Assembly (NCBI GenBank): GCA_028753945.1
Contig: JAPNXP010000003.1
Coordinates: forward strand, 4,774,001-4,838,000
Source of the DNA: Hexactinellida sp. DTS-2022
Lineage: Eukaryota; Porifera; Hexactinellida
Length of the DNA: 64,000 nucleotides
Direction of reading: 5' to 3'
This document shows positions 32,230 to 43,505 of the stretch, one piece after another. Under the pieces are notes generated by a model, which saw nothing but the letters and a program-made list of their open reading frames with translations, did no database searches and had not been told where the DNA came from. Each line of letters opens with the position of its first letter. Position 1 is the stretch's first letter. Both the position numbers and the translations under genes were made by a program.

Positions 32230-32970
32230 ATTCAATTGTTGTTGTTTGTTTGTTTGTCCGGATTGTATTAAAGTGGTGGGGAAATACAAACCGGATATAC
32301 TATAATTGAAATGAGAGAATAACTTCCAAATTGTATTATAAGTAAACAAGTATGCTGAGATTGCTGACCACGAATTTCGCAATTAAAAATTTAGAATATG
32401 AATATTTATTGTTGTTGTTTACAAAATTGGTAAACAAATTAATTAAATTCAAAGTGAACGTAGAGGCTAGCTTCCAACGGGTATTATATGTAAACAAGTA
32501 TGCTGATTACGAATACAATTTTTAAAATTTTTAAAGTAAGTATATACTGTATAATGAAAAAAGCGAGACCGAAAGGCTCGTAAGTAATAAGTTATGAGAC
32601 TTATACGTAAAACATAATTCCCCAAACAAATTATAGTGTTACATTAAATCACGACCCAGAATGTACTATTAGTTATAAATGGTAAATTGAGGAAAGTAAC
32701 GCCGCGAAATGCTCTATAATCTTAGCCACACAGATACGAACGAACTAAGGCCACAACTTCATGAGGAGTATATATTAAACATAACAGGGATTTATACTTC
32801 TAAACAATTGGTTTCATGGCGTAGTAAGGCCGCGCAGAGGCCGTTAATTAAGGCGAGAAAAGAAACGCCGAACCGTTGCAAAGCGACCGAGACCAAAGGG
32901 TTGTTAGGGGTTGTTATAAAATTATGAATAATTACCCCTTAATAAATACGAATGAACAACAACAGCAACA
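32230..32970. repeat. TTGTTG-bounded element carrying hairpins and monomers of the 139-bp repeat
   Basis: It starts TTGTTGTTGTTTGTTTG with TTTGTCCGGATTGTATTAAA and ends AACAACAACAGCAACAAC. Inside are two diverged monomers of the tandem unit found at 49401-50545 (GTAAACAAGTATGCTGA ... TTGTTGTTGTTTACA ... AGGCTAGCTTCCAACGGGTA). After these come small hairpins: 32569-32585, 32828-32842, 32852-32869 and 32875-32887. The copy at about 49275-50705 has the same order with an expanded array. No convincing protein. Confidence 0.6.
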
Positions 32971-33518
32971 ACAGATCTGCAAAGTGATTGTTAACAAATA
33001 TCAAGTATTATTTTCCATAGCGAATTAAAATCTCCAATTATTTTAATCGTCATTCAACTCCAAACACGAAGAAGATTATTGAAATGTTGATACCGTATAA
33101 TTAAAATACTAATAGTATAAATAGAATCCTAACAGTACAAGAGTTTGGGGTATTTCTAATAATTAACCAATTATATAATTAACAGCGATGCATTGGAAAG
33201 TAATACTTACAATAGGATTGTAATTTCAACACGTGCAGTTTGTCAAGTGGCTAGTGAAATAATAGAAGGACATACTGTTAATCTAAATTGATGAATTAGG
33301 GGAGATCTCACATTTTCACAATCTGCAAGTACGTATAATCTTAATTGCTCGAAGGACATATATATATTGTATGAAGCACAATAGACAATTTAAATATTTC
33401 ATTCAGAAATAGAGAAGGGCACCTGAGCATAATTAAAAAGAAATAATATAAATAACTCAATTTGTAATATAAAATAAAAAATTCGCTATAAACGCTAAAA
33501 AACCGCTAAAAATCAGAT
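32971..33518. other. Upstream region of the mitochondrial carrier gene
   Basis: A+T-rich, with no recognised gene or repeat. Confidence 0.4.
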
Positions 33519-33888
33519 ATGACTAATTTCCAACGTTTGCCCTACCACAATCCTACAGTGTCCCCCCTCACCACTGCCATTAAACTTGTACAGACGGGTG
33601 CGATGGGAGGCGTGGCAGCCGCCATCTCTCAGATGTTGCATCACCCCATCTACCAACTCAAAAACCAGATGCAGGTGCCCGGATTCAGCTTCAGAGGATT
33701 CGTTAAGCAATCGCTAGCAAATCCCTCCAAGACGCTATACGGGGGAATAACACAGCGGATAATAGCAGTTATGCCCGAGAAGGCACTCAAGATGCAGGCG
33801 TGGGAGATTACGATACTAATGCTAACCTACGCTAGGAACTCAGACGTTAAGAAGATCTCTTCCTGGCTGATGGCTGGGAGCGCTGCAG
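33519..33888 (+). CDS. Mitochondrial carrier (SLC25 family), exon 1
   Basis: SLC25 carriers move metabolites across the inner mitochondrial membrane and have three ~100-residue repeats, each with a PxD/ExxK/R signature. This exon holds repeat 1, with a poor signature (HHPIYQLKNQ, lacking the acidic residue) followed by LYGGITQRIIAVMPEKALKM, which resembles the APEKAIK stretch of aralar-type carriers. The donor GTATAA follows 33888. The three exons (33519-33888, 34305-34562, 34723-34952) join in frame to 285 residues, a normal carrier size. The substrate cannot be named. Confidence 0.88.
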
Positions 33889-34304
33889 GTATAACACAAT
33901 CCCTAATAATAATATGGATTTTATCTAAGGTCAATGAGAATTTGTATCAGAGATAATTTTGGTGCAAGTATTTTATAACAAAATGTAAATTTCTTGGTAT
34001 TTTTAAAACAAATTGGAAATTGCAGAAGAGTCCATAACCACTATAAATGATATGAGAGTATCCTCTATGGACAATAATAAATATTAATAGAATGAACAGC
34101 CACCACACCTGCTATTGAGATAGACCATGCATTGAATAAAAATGTATAAAGCCAATGTTTCTTTATTGACAATTCATCTGTATAAGAGTGTTCTTATTAT
34201 GCTCGAAAGTTTCTTTATTAATATTCACTTTTTTAAGCTACTTGATTGTACTTATGTAATTTATCGGTTACTACACCCCACATTAATAAAGTTACTCTTT
34301 TTAG

Positions 34305-34562
34305 GCATGGCTACATCACTAGTTATATGTCCCTCAGAACTCTTGATGGTACAAGCCACAATGAATAAAATAAACATGAGGCAGTTTGTGAAGAGACATG
34401 GAGCGATAAAGTTGTACAGTGGAATGTCAGCTAGTCTCTGCAGAGACACAACATTCAACTCACTGTTCTTCACAATTAGACACTGTCTCATTACCAGTTG
34501 GGAAGAAAAGCAGAACTCTCCAGCTACAAAGTTCCAGGCATACCTCGCAGGGATATACGGAG
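34305..34562 (+). CDS. Mitochondrial carrier (SLC25 family), exon 2
   Basis: Repeat 2 of the carrier. The exon begins GMATSLVICPSELLMVQATM, where the signature has its acidic residue (PSE) but Gln in place of the basic residue. It goes on to LYSGMSASLCRDTTFNSLFF and ends YLAGIYGG. The acceptor TTTTTAG ends at 34304 and the donor GTAAGT begins at 34563; both borders split a glycine codon. Confidence 0.88.
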
Positions 34563-34722
34563 GTAAGTAAATATTGCAAGAAATTAAAATCCATTTCAAA
34601 ACAGATAGATTCCTTCCATTTAAATAGTACGTATATCAAGAATAAAATATCGATGAGTAATCTCTGAAATAGACGCACAATTAGTAATTTAAAAGCATTT
34701 AAATATTTTATTATTTTTATAG

Positions 34723-34952
34723 GAATTACTGGTGCAATTCTTGCCTGCCCTTTCGATGTAGCCAAGACAAGACTCCAATCTACTGTCGGGCAAGCAAACC
34801 GCGGAAATGTATTAACAATATTAAGAAGTGTTATACAGAAAGAGGGTGTCATTTCACTTTGGAAGGGCGTAGTACCTCGGACCCTGGTGGTATCATCTAC
34901 TCTATCGTTCTTCTATATACTGTTTGAGGCCATTAAGGGAAATGCTCTGTAA
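34723..34952 (+). CDS. Mitochondrial carrier (SLC25 family), exon 3
   Basis: Repeat 3 has the only canonical signature in this protein, CPFDVAKTRLQS, followed by the usual QKEGVISLWKGVVPRTL and FFYILFEAIKG. The acceptor is TTTTATAG at 34715-34722 and the stop TAA is at 34950-34952. The intact third repeat confirms the family. Confidence 0.92.
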
Positions 34953-36345
34953 CTATTGATATATTTTACTAATATGTTAAATTAATAGATGTTTATATTG
35001 GGAGATTATTGACCGAATCTAGTAACAAATTTAGGTTCAAATTTGTAAATGGCTCATGGTTTCATTGTATTTTTTAATCAAAGCGTTACTAGAGATTAGC
35101 TTTAACAAAGTTGAGATGAAAACAACATTTTACAAAGCCTTATTGTGTCCCATTTTAACTTTAGAATAGTGACAATATTTCAGATAACAATGTCATATGA
35201 TAAGTATTCAATCGTAATATATTCAAAGCGATAAATATAATAAGCCAAAGAAATTTCGCGGTCGCTCGCAAGATAATTACTAGATACTAATATAAGTTGA
35301 GTTCTCAGACACACTATAGAGAACACATCTTGTGATCAGAGAATCCGGATGGTTTAGAATCCTAATCTAAATACGGAAATCCTACGAATTGTCGTGTAAC
35401 CAATTGTCAGTACAAGTCCACTCAAAAATCAATATACGTACTATTTTGGATTTTTGAATGAATTTCAGAAGAATTTAGATACATTACCATTAATTTAAAA
35501 AATTGATCACTCATATAGAAATCCTTTAGAAGTGCATTGAGGAGACCCCATAGGAGATCACGGGAGAATTTGCATTGAAAATATTATAAAATAAAGATAA
35601 AATAGAAGTTATATTACTGAGGTCTCAATTAAAATCTAATCTACTGTTTGTATAAAAAGTTATCTTTGGAATTTTGCTCAGTTGCTAAGAGGGCGGCACC
35701 AGGACATTTAAACAAGTGAGACGCTGGGTGCAAACCAAATTTCAGGTTGGACTACGCCCAATTTTTTATATATATCTATTTATTGTCTCTTGGGTAATAT
35801 TTTCTGGAATTTACAACAAGTTTATAAATACAAAATTAGCAAAACGCATCAATACGTAAAATAAATACGCATCAATGAGTAAAAATAGATAATTTTATCT
35901 AATACTGATTTGGTTCTTAGCCTATGAAGTCACACACACCAACCTATTCTGACGGGGTTTAGTTTCACCTGACAAAGTACGTACACCGATGCCTGCAATA
36001 TCAAGTTGACAGGATTAACACTTGGACTTCGTACACATCATTTTGGTATAAAGCACCACAGACATTGAATACAACAATTGATAATTAATTAATTAATAAT
36101 CCAAAAATAGCCAAAATACAATAAGTAAACTATGCCAAGTGACAGGAAAATAATACTGGACAGAGCCCACATTGCCTCCTTACACCGCCACTGGTTGTTA
36201 AGTAAATATTGTACATTAGTTAAATTCTGATCCACCGCCGATGATTTCTTAAAAAACATTAGAGTAGAGTCATCAAAAATATTTATTCTGTAGAACTTTA
36301 GAGTGTATTTATTAGAAATGCAGCATAATATATAACTTAAAATTA
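34953..36345. other. A+T-rich intergenic region
   Basis: No gene or clear repeat was recognised. A lone open frame at the right (minus, 36089-36487) overlaps the inverted-repeat element and is not supported. Confidence 0.4.
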
Positions 36346-36860
36346 TAAGTATTATGGGGGCGCATGCTTTTGTCCGAATTTCTAGTATGCATTTGTCCGA
36401 AATTTTGGAGTATGCAATTGTCCGAATTTTGTTGTATGCATTTGTCCGACAGAAGTAAGCATTTGTCATTGAGTTTTTATGGATCATTGATAAAACACTC
36501 GCATTTCTAAGTGTGATTTTATGGTTTATTGTTAAAACGCACGCATTTCTAAGTGCGTATATATGATTTCGGGGGAAAGCGCGCCCTTTTTAAGCGTGTG
36601 GGTATGGTGCCCTGGTGGAAAATCTCAGTGTCTACGTGATCATTGGGAAAACACCGACTTTCTAAGTGCCTTGTATTGATTATTGATAAAACACTCGCAT
36701 TTCTAAGTGTCTTAGTGACAAAATATCATATGAATGACAAATGCTTACATCAATGTAAATTCGGACAAATGCATACGTCAGTCGGACAGATGCATACTTC
36801 AAAATTCGGATAAATGAATACTACAAAATTCGGACAAATGCAGCTTCCCCGTATTATGTT
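36346..36860. mobile_element. Foldback element with arms built of GCATTTGTCCGAATTT repeats
   Basis: The left arm (about 36350-36470) has roughly five direct copies of a unit near GCATTTGTCCGAATTT. The right arm (36725-36858) has the inverted copies (AAATTCGGACAAATGC). The outermost ends, ATTATGGGGGCGCATGC and the inverted right end ATAATACGGGGAAGCTGC, are partly alike. The ~250-bp centre has three copies of GATAAAACACTCGCATTTCT-like text, each followed by AAGTG. No coding. Confidence 0.65.
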
Positions 36861-36865
36861 AGAAT

Positions 36866-36987
36866 TTGTCCATCTCCCCCATTTATAGAGGTCATTTTGT
36901 ATGGAAATGAACGAATATGGACCAAAATTCCCCCGCTTATAGAGGTTCCCCATTTATAGAGACCCCACTTATAGAGGTTGCACTGTA
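36866..36987. repeat. CCATTTATAGAGG-family repeat ending GCACTGTA
   Basis: Five copies of CCC.TTATAGAGG-type text end at GCACTGTA. This is the same TACAGT-type end as the other short families but with a different internal motif. Confidence 0.5.
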
Positions 36988-37226
36988 TATAAGTAAGTCC
37001 ATTAATAATAAGGTTAAATTGACTGATTCAATTGCAAAACGCAGTAAGCATTTCTCTCTTTGCGAAATTGTGAATGCTTTAATGATTGCAAATGCTTTAA
37101 TAATCCGCTTAATAGGGTGATTTTGGTCCGAGGGTAGTATAATTCCAAGCCAAATTATAATTCCGTTCCGTAAATCTTGCGTAATGTTGACCCACTAAGC
37201 GGAGATCACAACTACTGTATAAGTAC

Positions 37227-37620
37227 TAGAGGTCGCAAGCCCATCCCTAGCCGGAGGCCTGTTCGGGCTCGGGCCTATAGCATCTGAAGTGGCAGCATTT
37301 ATTAAAATTTCCCCTGTTTTTCGCCTTTATTTATACAGTATAGTCCAATTTATAATATCTGTAACGAACCTGCCTTTTCTGCTAATTCAGCTATTTACCT
37401 GGCGTCAACCGATCGGCATCTGGTTAAGATAAACAGGTATTTGTTCACGAATTTATAGTTTACACGATATTCAATTTCTACAACTATTTCATAATATTGT
37501 AACTGTATTTCTAATATCTGGTAGGATTGGGTGAATATCTAAGTTGACTGCCGATCTTGGGCCTCTATGAGTCGGGACGGACCGGGTTCAGCCGAAGACT
37601 TAGGCCCGTTGCGATGTCTA
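37227..37620. mobile_element. hAT-like element with near-perfect 8-bp TSD
   Basis: 394 bp with imperfect inverted ends (TAGAGGTCGCAAGCCC; the right end inverts to TAGACATCGCAACGGGCC). Flanks are ATAAGTAC and ACAAGTAC, 7 of 8 matching. G+C-rich ends surround an A+T-rich centre. No coding. Confidence 0.65.
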
Positions 37621-38661
37621 ACAAGTACGTAGTTATAAGGTTATAAATATGCGCAGAGTACATAAATATGTGTAGAGGACATAAATAGATTCTCGTATGC
37701 ATAGGCTCCTAAAACAGTTTAATTAATATCGTAGCGATCTCCCAATATTTACTAATGGATGTGATTAAATAGCTATTTAAATGTTGTTTACAGCAGCAAT
37801 GCATCAAAGGAGCCACGCTCCATTTTTGGCAGAGCTCGCTCCTATTTTACTACAAACAATTGTTGAGAAATTATAATTGACAAAATTCATATTTTTGCGT
37901 ATATTTGCGGATAAATTGTTGAATTTTGTTAAAATCCATAAGCCCCAATAAATAAATAGTCAATAAAATAATAATAATCATCCGAATGACATTTGACTTT
38001 ACCTTGGATTCAAAAGAATCATAATTATGTAATGTACAAAATGCAATTCTGGTAAATACAAACTCCATTTTATTGAGGAACGGGAACGTTGAGTGTGCCC
38101 CAAAATAGAGGAGCGCTGAATAATTATAAAATAAATATTTGCTCTGTTACCAGATAACCATCTTGTTATTAAGTGAACCGCAAATAGATCCTATAGGTAT
38201 GCATATGTATATGTTGATTTTGTCAAATGTTGATTTTACAAAATCGACATCCGAATCGATTTAAAGTAATGCTTTCGTCTAGGAGGGCGAATTGGAGTTG
38301 CTTCAAATTTGAATACCAATCTACTTAACAGTTCCTAAATATCTTATAAATATAAATAACGCAGGATATAATACAATAGGAATAGACACAATCATTTAAT
38401 TCCACTGAGACAAAAAATTGTCAAATATTTCCTAGCCAAATACCAACGATAGAGATAACCAGCTACTCATGTGACATAGTATCAATAGGAAGATAATGTT
38501 ACAGTAGGACTTCTTACATGAGAGAATGAATGAGGCAATAGCCAGTATTACCCTAATGCAATAAAGTACTAGAAAGTAGGCACACACAAATAATAGAGTA
38601 ATATTCTATATCAGATATTATAAATAGAAATAGAAAGTCATTATCAGATATTAATATCCGA
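37621..38661. other. Upstream region of the ZIP transporter gene
   Basis: A+T-rich. A GGAGC-type motif near 37815-37850 belongs to the dispersed repeat seen at 3541. No gene is supported. Confidence 0.4.
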
Positions 38662-39783
38662 TTGAAAACAGGTCAAAAACAACAATCAATCCCAACTACT
38701 AAAATGACAGATATTCATGATATAGGTGATCACAACGAAGACGAACATATCGACCATCTCAATTTGACCATTTTCAATACCACTGGGATCGAATTGAACA
38801 GTCCTGAATGGATAGCAATTAGGCTATCGTTGATGGTGACTTTTTTCATTGAAGTGTTCGTGGCTGCGATTCTAATTGACTTATTGCATCGCAAAAGGTT
38901 ACTCTCGGAGACCGTGCTGCGGATCGTAGGTTCGCTGACCTCTGGACTGATGCTCTCGGGGGGGCTAGTGCATATCTACGCGGAGGCAGTGGAGCATTAC
39001 GTCGAGTCGGTCGAGCATCCCAACTTCTTCCTCCCGTTCCTAATTGGCGCACTCACAGTCATGTCTCTTATTGTCGTAGACAAGTTAATTAATGTGGTTA
39101 TGTTGGAAAGGAAACGTTACAGAGAACGCAAACAAAGAAATATTACTGTAGTTTCGATTGATCTAGCGAATGGGATCGAACTTAGTAGCGTTGGAACGAA
39201 GAATAAGCACATGAAAATACCTGACTGCGATGAACACCAACATGATACACAAACACAGGGCCATAGCCACTTTGACATGGCACTGGGAACGGACAAATGG
39301 TATGTGGTGATCGTATTCCTAATGGCAATAAGTCTGCACTCCCTATTCGCAGGACTTGGGTTTGGAACCACTAAGAACTTCAAAATAATGTTTCAAATCT
39401 ATGCATTCATAATTCTGCACAAAGGCCTAGTAGCTGCTAGTTTATGCGTTGTTATGCTAAAGCACAAGAAAATATTTACAGTTACTCGCTACTATTTGGT
39501 GGTGACGACATTCTCTCTCACCACGCCGATTGGTGCCTGCATTGGGATTGGGATATCAAACATAAATTTTAAGTTAGACATTGTGGAAGTTGTTTTCAAT
39601 TGCATTTCAGCCGGGACATTCCTGTATCTGAGCCTCAGAGAATTGATTGCGATGTTCTTGGATAAGGCGGAGTCAAAATGGTGGGTCGACATCATCAAGA
39701 TTATTGCATTCATCATAGGATTCGGTTTTCTGACTGGGTTAGCAATCTGGCATCCGGAAGAGGCAGAGGGACACGACCACTAA
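38662..39783 (+). CDS. ZIP-family (SLC39) metal transporter
   Basis: ZIP proteins bring zinc and related metals into the cytosol. The single-exon frame gives 373 residues, or 359 from Met15 (MTDIHDIGDHNEDEHIDH), whose AAAATG context is better. It has a His/Asp-rich N-terminus and three N-terminal TM segments. A long cytosolic loop follows with a metal-binding-like cluster DCDEHQHDTQTQGHSHFD, then five more TM segments. TM4 reads SLHSLFAGLGFG and TM5 LHKGLVAASL, closest to the SLC39A1-3 group (human ZIP1 TM4 HSVFEGLAVG, TM5 LHKG). The TM4 glutamate that helps bind metal is alanine here, so transport may be altered. Group assignment is from remembered motifs. Confidence 0.88.
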   Translation: MKTGQKQQSIPTTKMTDIHDIGDHNEDEHIDHLNLTIFNTTGIELNSPEWIAIRLSLMVTFFIEVFVAAILIDLLHRKRLLSETVLRIVGSLTSGLMLSGGLVHIYAEAVEHYVESVEHPNFFLPFLIGALTVMSLIVVDKLINVVMLERKRYRERKQRNITVVSIDLANGIELSSVGTKNKHMKIPDCDEHQHDTQTQGHSHFDMALGTDKWYVVIVFLMAISLHSLFAGLGFGTTKNFKIMFQIYAFIILHKGLVAASLCVVMLKHKKIFTVTRYYLVVTTFSLTTPIGACIGIGISNINFKLDIVEVVFNCISAGTFLYLSLRELIAMFLDKAESKWWVDIIKIIAFIIGFGFLTGLAIWHPEEAEGHDH

Positions 39784-40192
39784 GGATCCTTACATTTTCC
39801 ATTTACTTCCATTATTCTAATTATTACGTAAGGTACTACACTTGTGACACAATAGGCATAAATAAACTTTCAAATTAGTTTGTGGTTTGTGTCTGTTATT
39901 GTGTCGCAAAGCTGAACTGTAGTTTATTTGTGGTAATTAAACTTGCGTCTGCTCTATGTGTATGTTTCTACAGTATGTTATAATTAAAAATATATTATTT
40001 TGTATAAATAATATGAATATTAGTTCATTGGAGACTAATATTTGAAGACTTAAAAATTAATGATATTCCAGTATTAGCATGGACCTTTTCTGATTTCCCA
40101 ACGGGTTAACATATGTTACATTGTGTAGCTGAGGACTCTTAAATCATTTTTATTCAATACAAATTAATCAAGAAAAACATTCTTATTTATTG

Positions 40193-40491
40193 TAGGGCTG
40201 AAACGAATAATCACCGAATATTCGTTTGAAAGATTGATTTTTGAAAGATTAGATTGAAACAGATATATATTTACTACTTCGACAACAACATGACTTTTGT
40301 TTAGATTGGAGAGATCGTCAATATTTAACTAGCTTTTGTAATAACTAAATTGTGTCTAATACACTTTGTAATTATGATTAAACTATTGTAACATTAACAA
40401 ACAACTATTTTCCACTGTATTTTTAGTCTTGTATTTGATTTAATGCTTAGTCATCAAAACGAACGAATATTCGAATATTCGTTTCAGCCTA
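40193..40491. mobile_element. hAT-like element with TAGGGCTGAAACGAAT ends
   Basis: 299 bp. The left end is TAGGGCTGAAACGAATA and the right end TATTCGTTTCAGCCTA (one base fewer in the G run). CGAATATTCG palindromes lie inside both ends. Flanking 8-mers ATTTATTG and ATTTACTT match at only 6 of 8. No coding. Confidence 0.6.
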
Positions 40492-40577
40492 ATTTACTTA
40501 ATATTTAACTAACGTGTAAAATGGTAGTGTCATATTTTTTAAACTGAATGTTCGAGAAATATTTTGTTTTATCAAAA

Positions 40578-40720
40578 TACAGTCAGGTTCTGTTATTATG
40601 AACATTCAAGGGACCAAATATTGTGTTCATAATAGAGAGACTTCATAATAAGCGAACTCAACTTAATACAACCCTATGTAAGTTGTTTAAATTGGGACCA
40701 TAGGGCTTATTCATAATTAA
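40578..40720. mobile_element. TACAGT-family element, CTATTATGAACACAA subfamily
   Basis: Begins TACAGTCAGGTTCTGTTATT, then TTGTGTTCATAATAGAG, TTCATAATAAGCGAACTC and CCCTATGTAAGTTGTTTAAA, ending near CATAGGGCTTATTCATAATT. An inverted copy lies at 8560-8705; partial copies are at 22354, 23640 and 41430. Confidence 0.6.
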
Positions 40721-42073
40721 AAAACCCTAACAGGCGGGATGGGAGTGTGCTTCTTCTGATTGCACAGGCCACAGCCAATGTTTAAGCTAATTAAGTTAAC
40801 TAGAATTTCAATAGTATTTAAAATTTTAAATTACATTTCATCTTAGTTTAATATAATTTAATTAATGTTTGAATTGTGAAGATTTAAAATGTTTAATTAA
40901 TTAAAGATTAACTGAATTGACATCATCATCAAAAATTGTTCCAAGTGTTTTCATTGCACTTGTATGAAACACATATCCACTTTACAACCAATCAAATAAC
41001 ATTCATTATTTAGTAGTAGGCTTTACTACCATAGAGTAATTACAATATGGAGAAGATGGCTGTTTACGTAAAACCGTTAATAAAACGGAGAATTGATTAG
41101 CGACCTATTCATTTTAATTGATATATAGAAAGAACATCTTTAGGAGAATACAACTTCTACATTTTCAATTGCTAATTCGAATTACCAAAGAGTCACTAGA
41201 CCAGAACACAAATTTCGATATAACTGACGAACAAAGACAAAATTGAGAATTCAGGCTTTGAGGTGATCATCTCCAGGAAATTATCTATTTCCTGTCTAAA
41301 TTTCAAATATTTACCCCCAATGGTCTAGTCAGGCCATCGCGTACGGCCGGCCGGAACTCCATCAGAACGATTTCAATACTGTGCACTTATAGTATAAAAC
41401 TATAGTAGGGTCTACTATAACGATTTTTACTAGAAGCACACTAAAAATCTTCATATTAAGCAGACGTAATCTTGTTCATAATTAGCAGACCTGACTGTAT
41501 AACAGATTAGCTGCCAGATGTTCTACTTTTAATATGGCATCCAACAGATGCGATAATCCCATATCTTGTAATTAGACATTCTTTTAAGATTTAATAATTA
41601 ATTGCTATAACATTATCATTGTGGACACATACGAAATAAAATTACGCTACGGAAGAAGCCATGTTGACATTAGCCAGAATAAATAAAGTGAAAAGTATGA
41701 TTAATTAATAAAAGTACCAAAATTCATTTGTCGAATTCTGAGGGAAGAACTATTGTTATAAAAGGCCATTCCGATTTGCACTTATTATCCGATCCTCCCC
41801 AATCATCCAAAAAGGTTATTTCCCACATTATACATTTAAGATGCATATAATTAAAAAAATTAGTTTTTGACGCACAGCAGATGATTATGGCCTTATTGAA
41901 TATTCTGTAGACTCTAAGCATAAGTAGGAAATGACTTAGATAGCAGATGAATGGATGTGATAAGTAAATAAAAATATTACGAGTATTGAATATAGAAAAG
42001 TTATAAGTTAGAGTTCTTATCTGGATTGTGGGTGTAAATAACATTGATGTTAAGAGATAGGGTTGCTCAATTG

Positions 42074-42232
42074 TTAGTTGCTATTGAGTATCTCATTAGT
42101 AGAGATTTCCAATAATGTATAGGCTCTGTCCATCTGTTTCATAACTTGGTCCGATATGCAGTCCTGTGTGTTTTGTGTATTTGAGTGAAGTAGGAATCTG
42201 AAGCAAGTCTCCCTGATGTGATTAGCATATTT
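42074..42232 (-). CDS. Divergent cyclin, exon 5 (C-terminus)
   Basis: The exon reads KYANHIRETCFRFLLHS ... CISDQVMKQMDRAYTLLEIS and ends EILNSN before TAA at 42076-42074. The last part resembles the final helices of D-type cyclins. The acceptor TTTTCTAG ends at 42233. The junction with exon 4 is the weakest: frame is kept only if exon 4 uses a GTTGGT donor (42850); the better-looking GTAACT donor at 42846 would end the protein within three codons. Confidence 0.6.
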   Translation of the reverse strand, partial: KYANHIRETCFRFLLHSNTQNTQDCISDQVMKQMDRAYTLLEISTNEILNSN

Positions 42233-42850
42233 CTAGAAAATAGGTGTAGTAAGTTATCTCAATTCAAAATATAACATGCATCATGCAGGGTTGATAAAAA
42301 TAATGATTTTTTTAATTTAAATCATGATTTAAATCAAACAACCCTACATGCATGTTAAATGTATTCAGTATAAATAGTTTCCTGATTAAATTATAAGTGA
42401 TAAATTTGAGAGAACTACTATGAATTGCTATCGAATCAAATTTCTGTTAGGATATAAGAAGAAATTAATGTGGCCAAGTTTCTTTATATCGTATTACCCC
42501 AAAATGGTAGCCGGAATATATCATACAATCTTTAAAAACCGTATACTCGAATAGTGCCCCTTGGAATAATCGCCCACAAAGGGATAATTATAATAATTAA
42601 TAATCGCCAATAATTGAAAAATTTACCTACACCCAAGTAGGAAACTAGGAAAATATTGGAATTAATTATCATACAACACCACATAGCACTTGAAGGGAGT
42701 TGGTTAACAGGTTAATGGTATTCAAAGTATTTCCTTAAATAGCAAATAGTAACCCTGAGGGGCTAAAAATTTATAATCACCTAGGCTACTATTCGAGTAA
42801 ATACAGTATATATTTCGAACACTAATTGGAAATGCGTGAAAGTTACCAAC
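42233..42850. repeat. Cyclin intron 4, with a small inverted-repeat element
   Basis: Positions 42287-42348 start CAGGGTTGATAAAAATAATG and end GATTTAAATCAAACAACCCT. This is a short inverted-repeat element whose GATTTAAATC-rich text is typical of small hAT-like elements. No clean target duplication was found. Confidence 0.5.
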
Positions 42851-43078
42851 TTTGAAAGGCTTGTTATCGGCGGTGTGTAGAATGCACGAGAATCCAATGA
42901 CCGAGTAAGGAATGTCTAGGAACTCAGACCCGTACATACAGAAGCAGGACTTGAGAGCGCTCAGAGAGAGCAACTTCTTACGCAACACAATCTCTATCTC
43001 CAACACAGGGATTATGTACTCAATAAATTCCATTGGAGTGGATAGCTTTGAGTATTCCCAGCTTAATTTCTTCGCAAC
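42851..43078 (-). CDS. Divergent cyclin, exon 4
   Basis: The exon starts VAKKLSWEYSKLSTPMEFIEY, which parallels [20 protein letters not shown] of D-type cyclins at the end of the first cyclin fold. It continues through second-fold helices with YGSEFLDIPYSVIGFSCI. The acceptor TTAG is at 43082-43079 in phase 0. The donor taken is GTTGGT at 42850 (see exon 5). The intron between exons 3 and 4 is 5.8 kb and holds RNase T2 and a small ORF. Confidence 0.8.
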
Positions 43079-43505
43079 CTAAGAGATGTTAAGGAATTTG
43101 ACCTATATATTTATCATAATTTCCATTTGATTGAATTCAGTAGACACCAAGCTAGGAAAACTTGTTATTAAAAAAATTAAATTAAGTATTAATCCATCAC
43201 AAAAGTATCCCTTAAAAAATATTACAATTAAGACAATTGTTACTACGTAGATGCCTATCCTGTTTGTACAATTAGCTTTGTCAATAAAGTATAACATATT
43301 TTTCTCGGGCGGAGCAAACATTTTTACAAAGAAAGATTGTTGACAAAAGATTTAATATTTCTTACAAAGTACAAACATAAATACTTCATTGAACTACTAT
43401 TTAGACAGACAATACACTGGAATATTGTTAGATTGAGCACACAAACATAAATAAAAGTAATTTAAGAACATACAATACAAACACCTCTAAATGGTAAGGA
43501 TTTAA

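Larger units (their letters stand above)
39784..42073. other. Intergenic region between ZIP and cyclin genes
   Basis: No gene is supported apart from the repeats listed at 40193-40491 and 40578-40720. A partial CTGACTGTA-ended copy of the latter occurs at 41430-41500. Confidence 0.45.

Noticed and set aside
32709-32927. 72-residue plus frame
   Set aside because: It runs across the hairpin cluster of the dispersed TTGTTG-bounded repeat.
36089-36487. 132-residue minus frame
   Set aside because: Overlaps the GCATTTGTCCGAATTT arm and repeats its translation.
41724-42044. 106-residue minus frame just downstream of the cyclin stop
   Set aside because: Rich in I, F, Y and S as expected of A+T-rich chance frames, no splice link to the cyclin, and probably 3' UTR.
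43103-43321. 72-residue hydrophobic minus frame in cyclin intron 3
   Set aside because: Hydrophobic bias comes from A+T richness, and no homology or promoter is evident. Weaker than the 81-residue ORF beside it.
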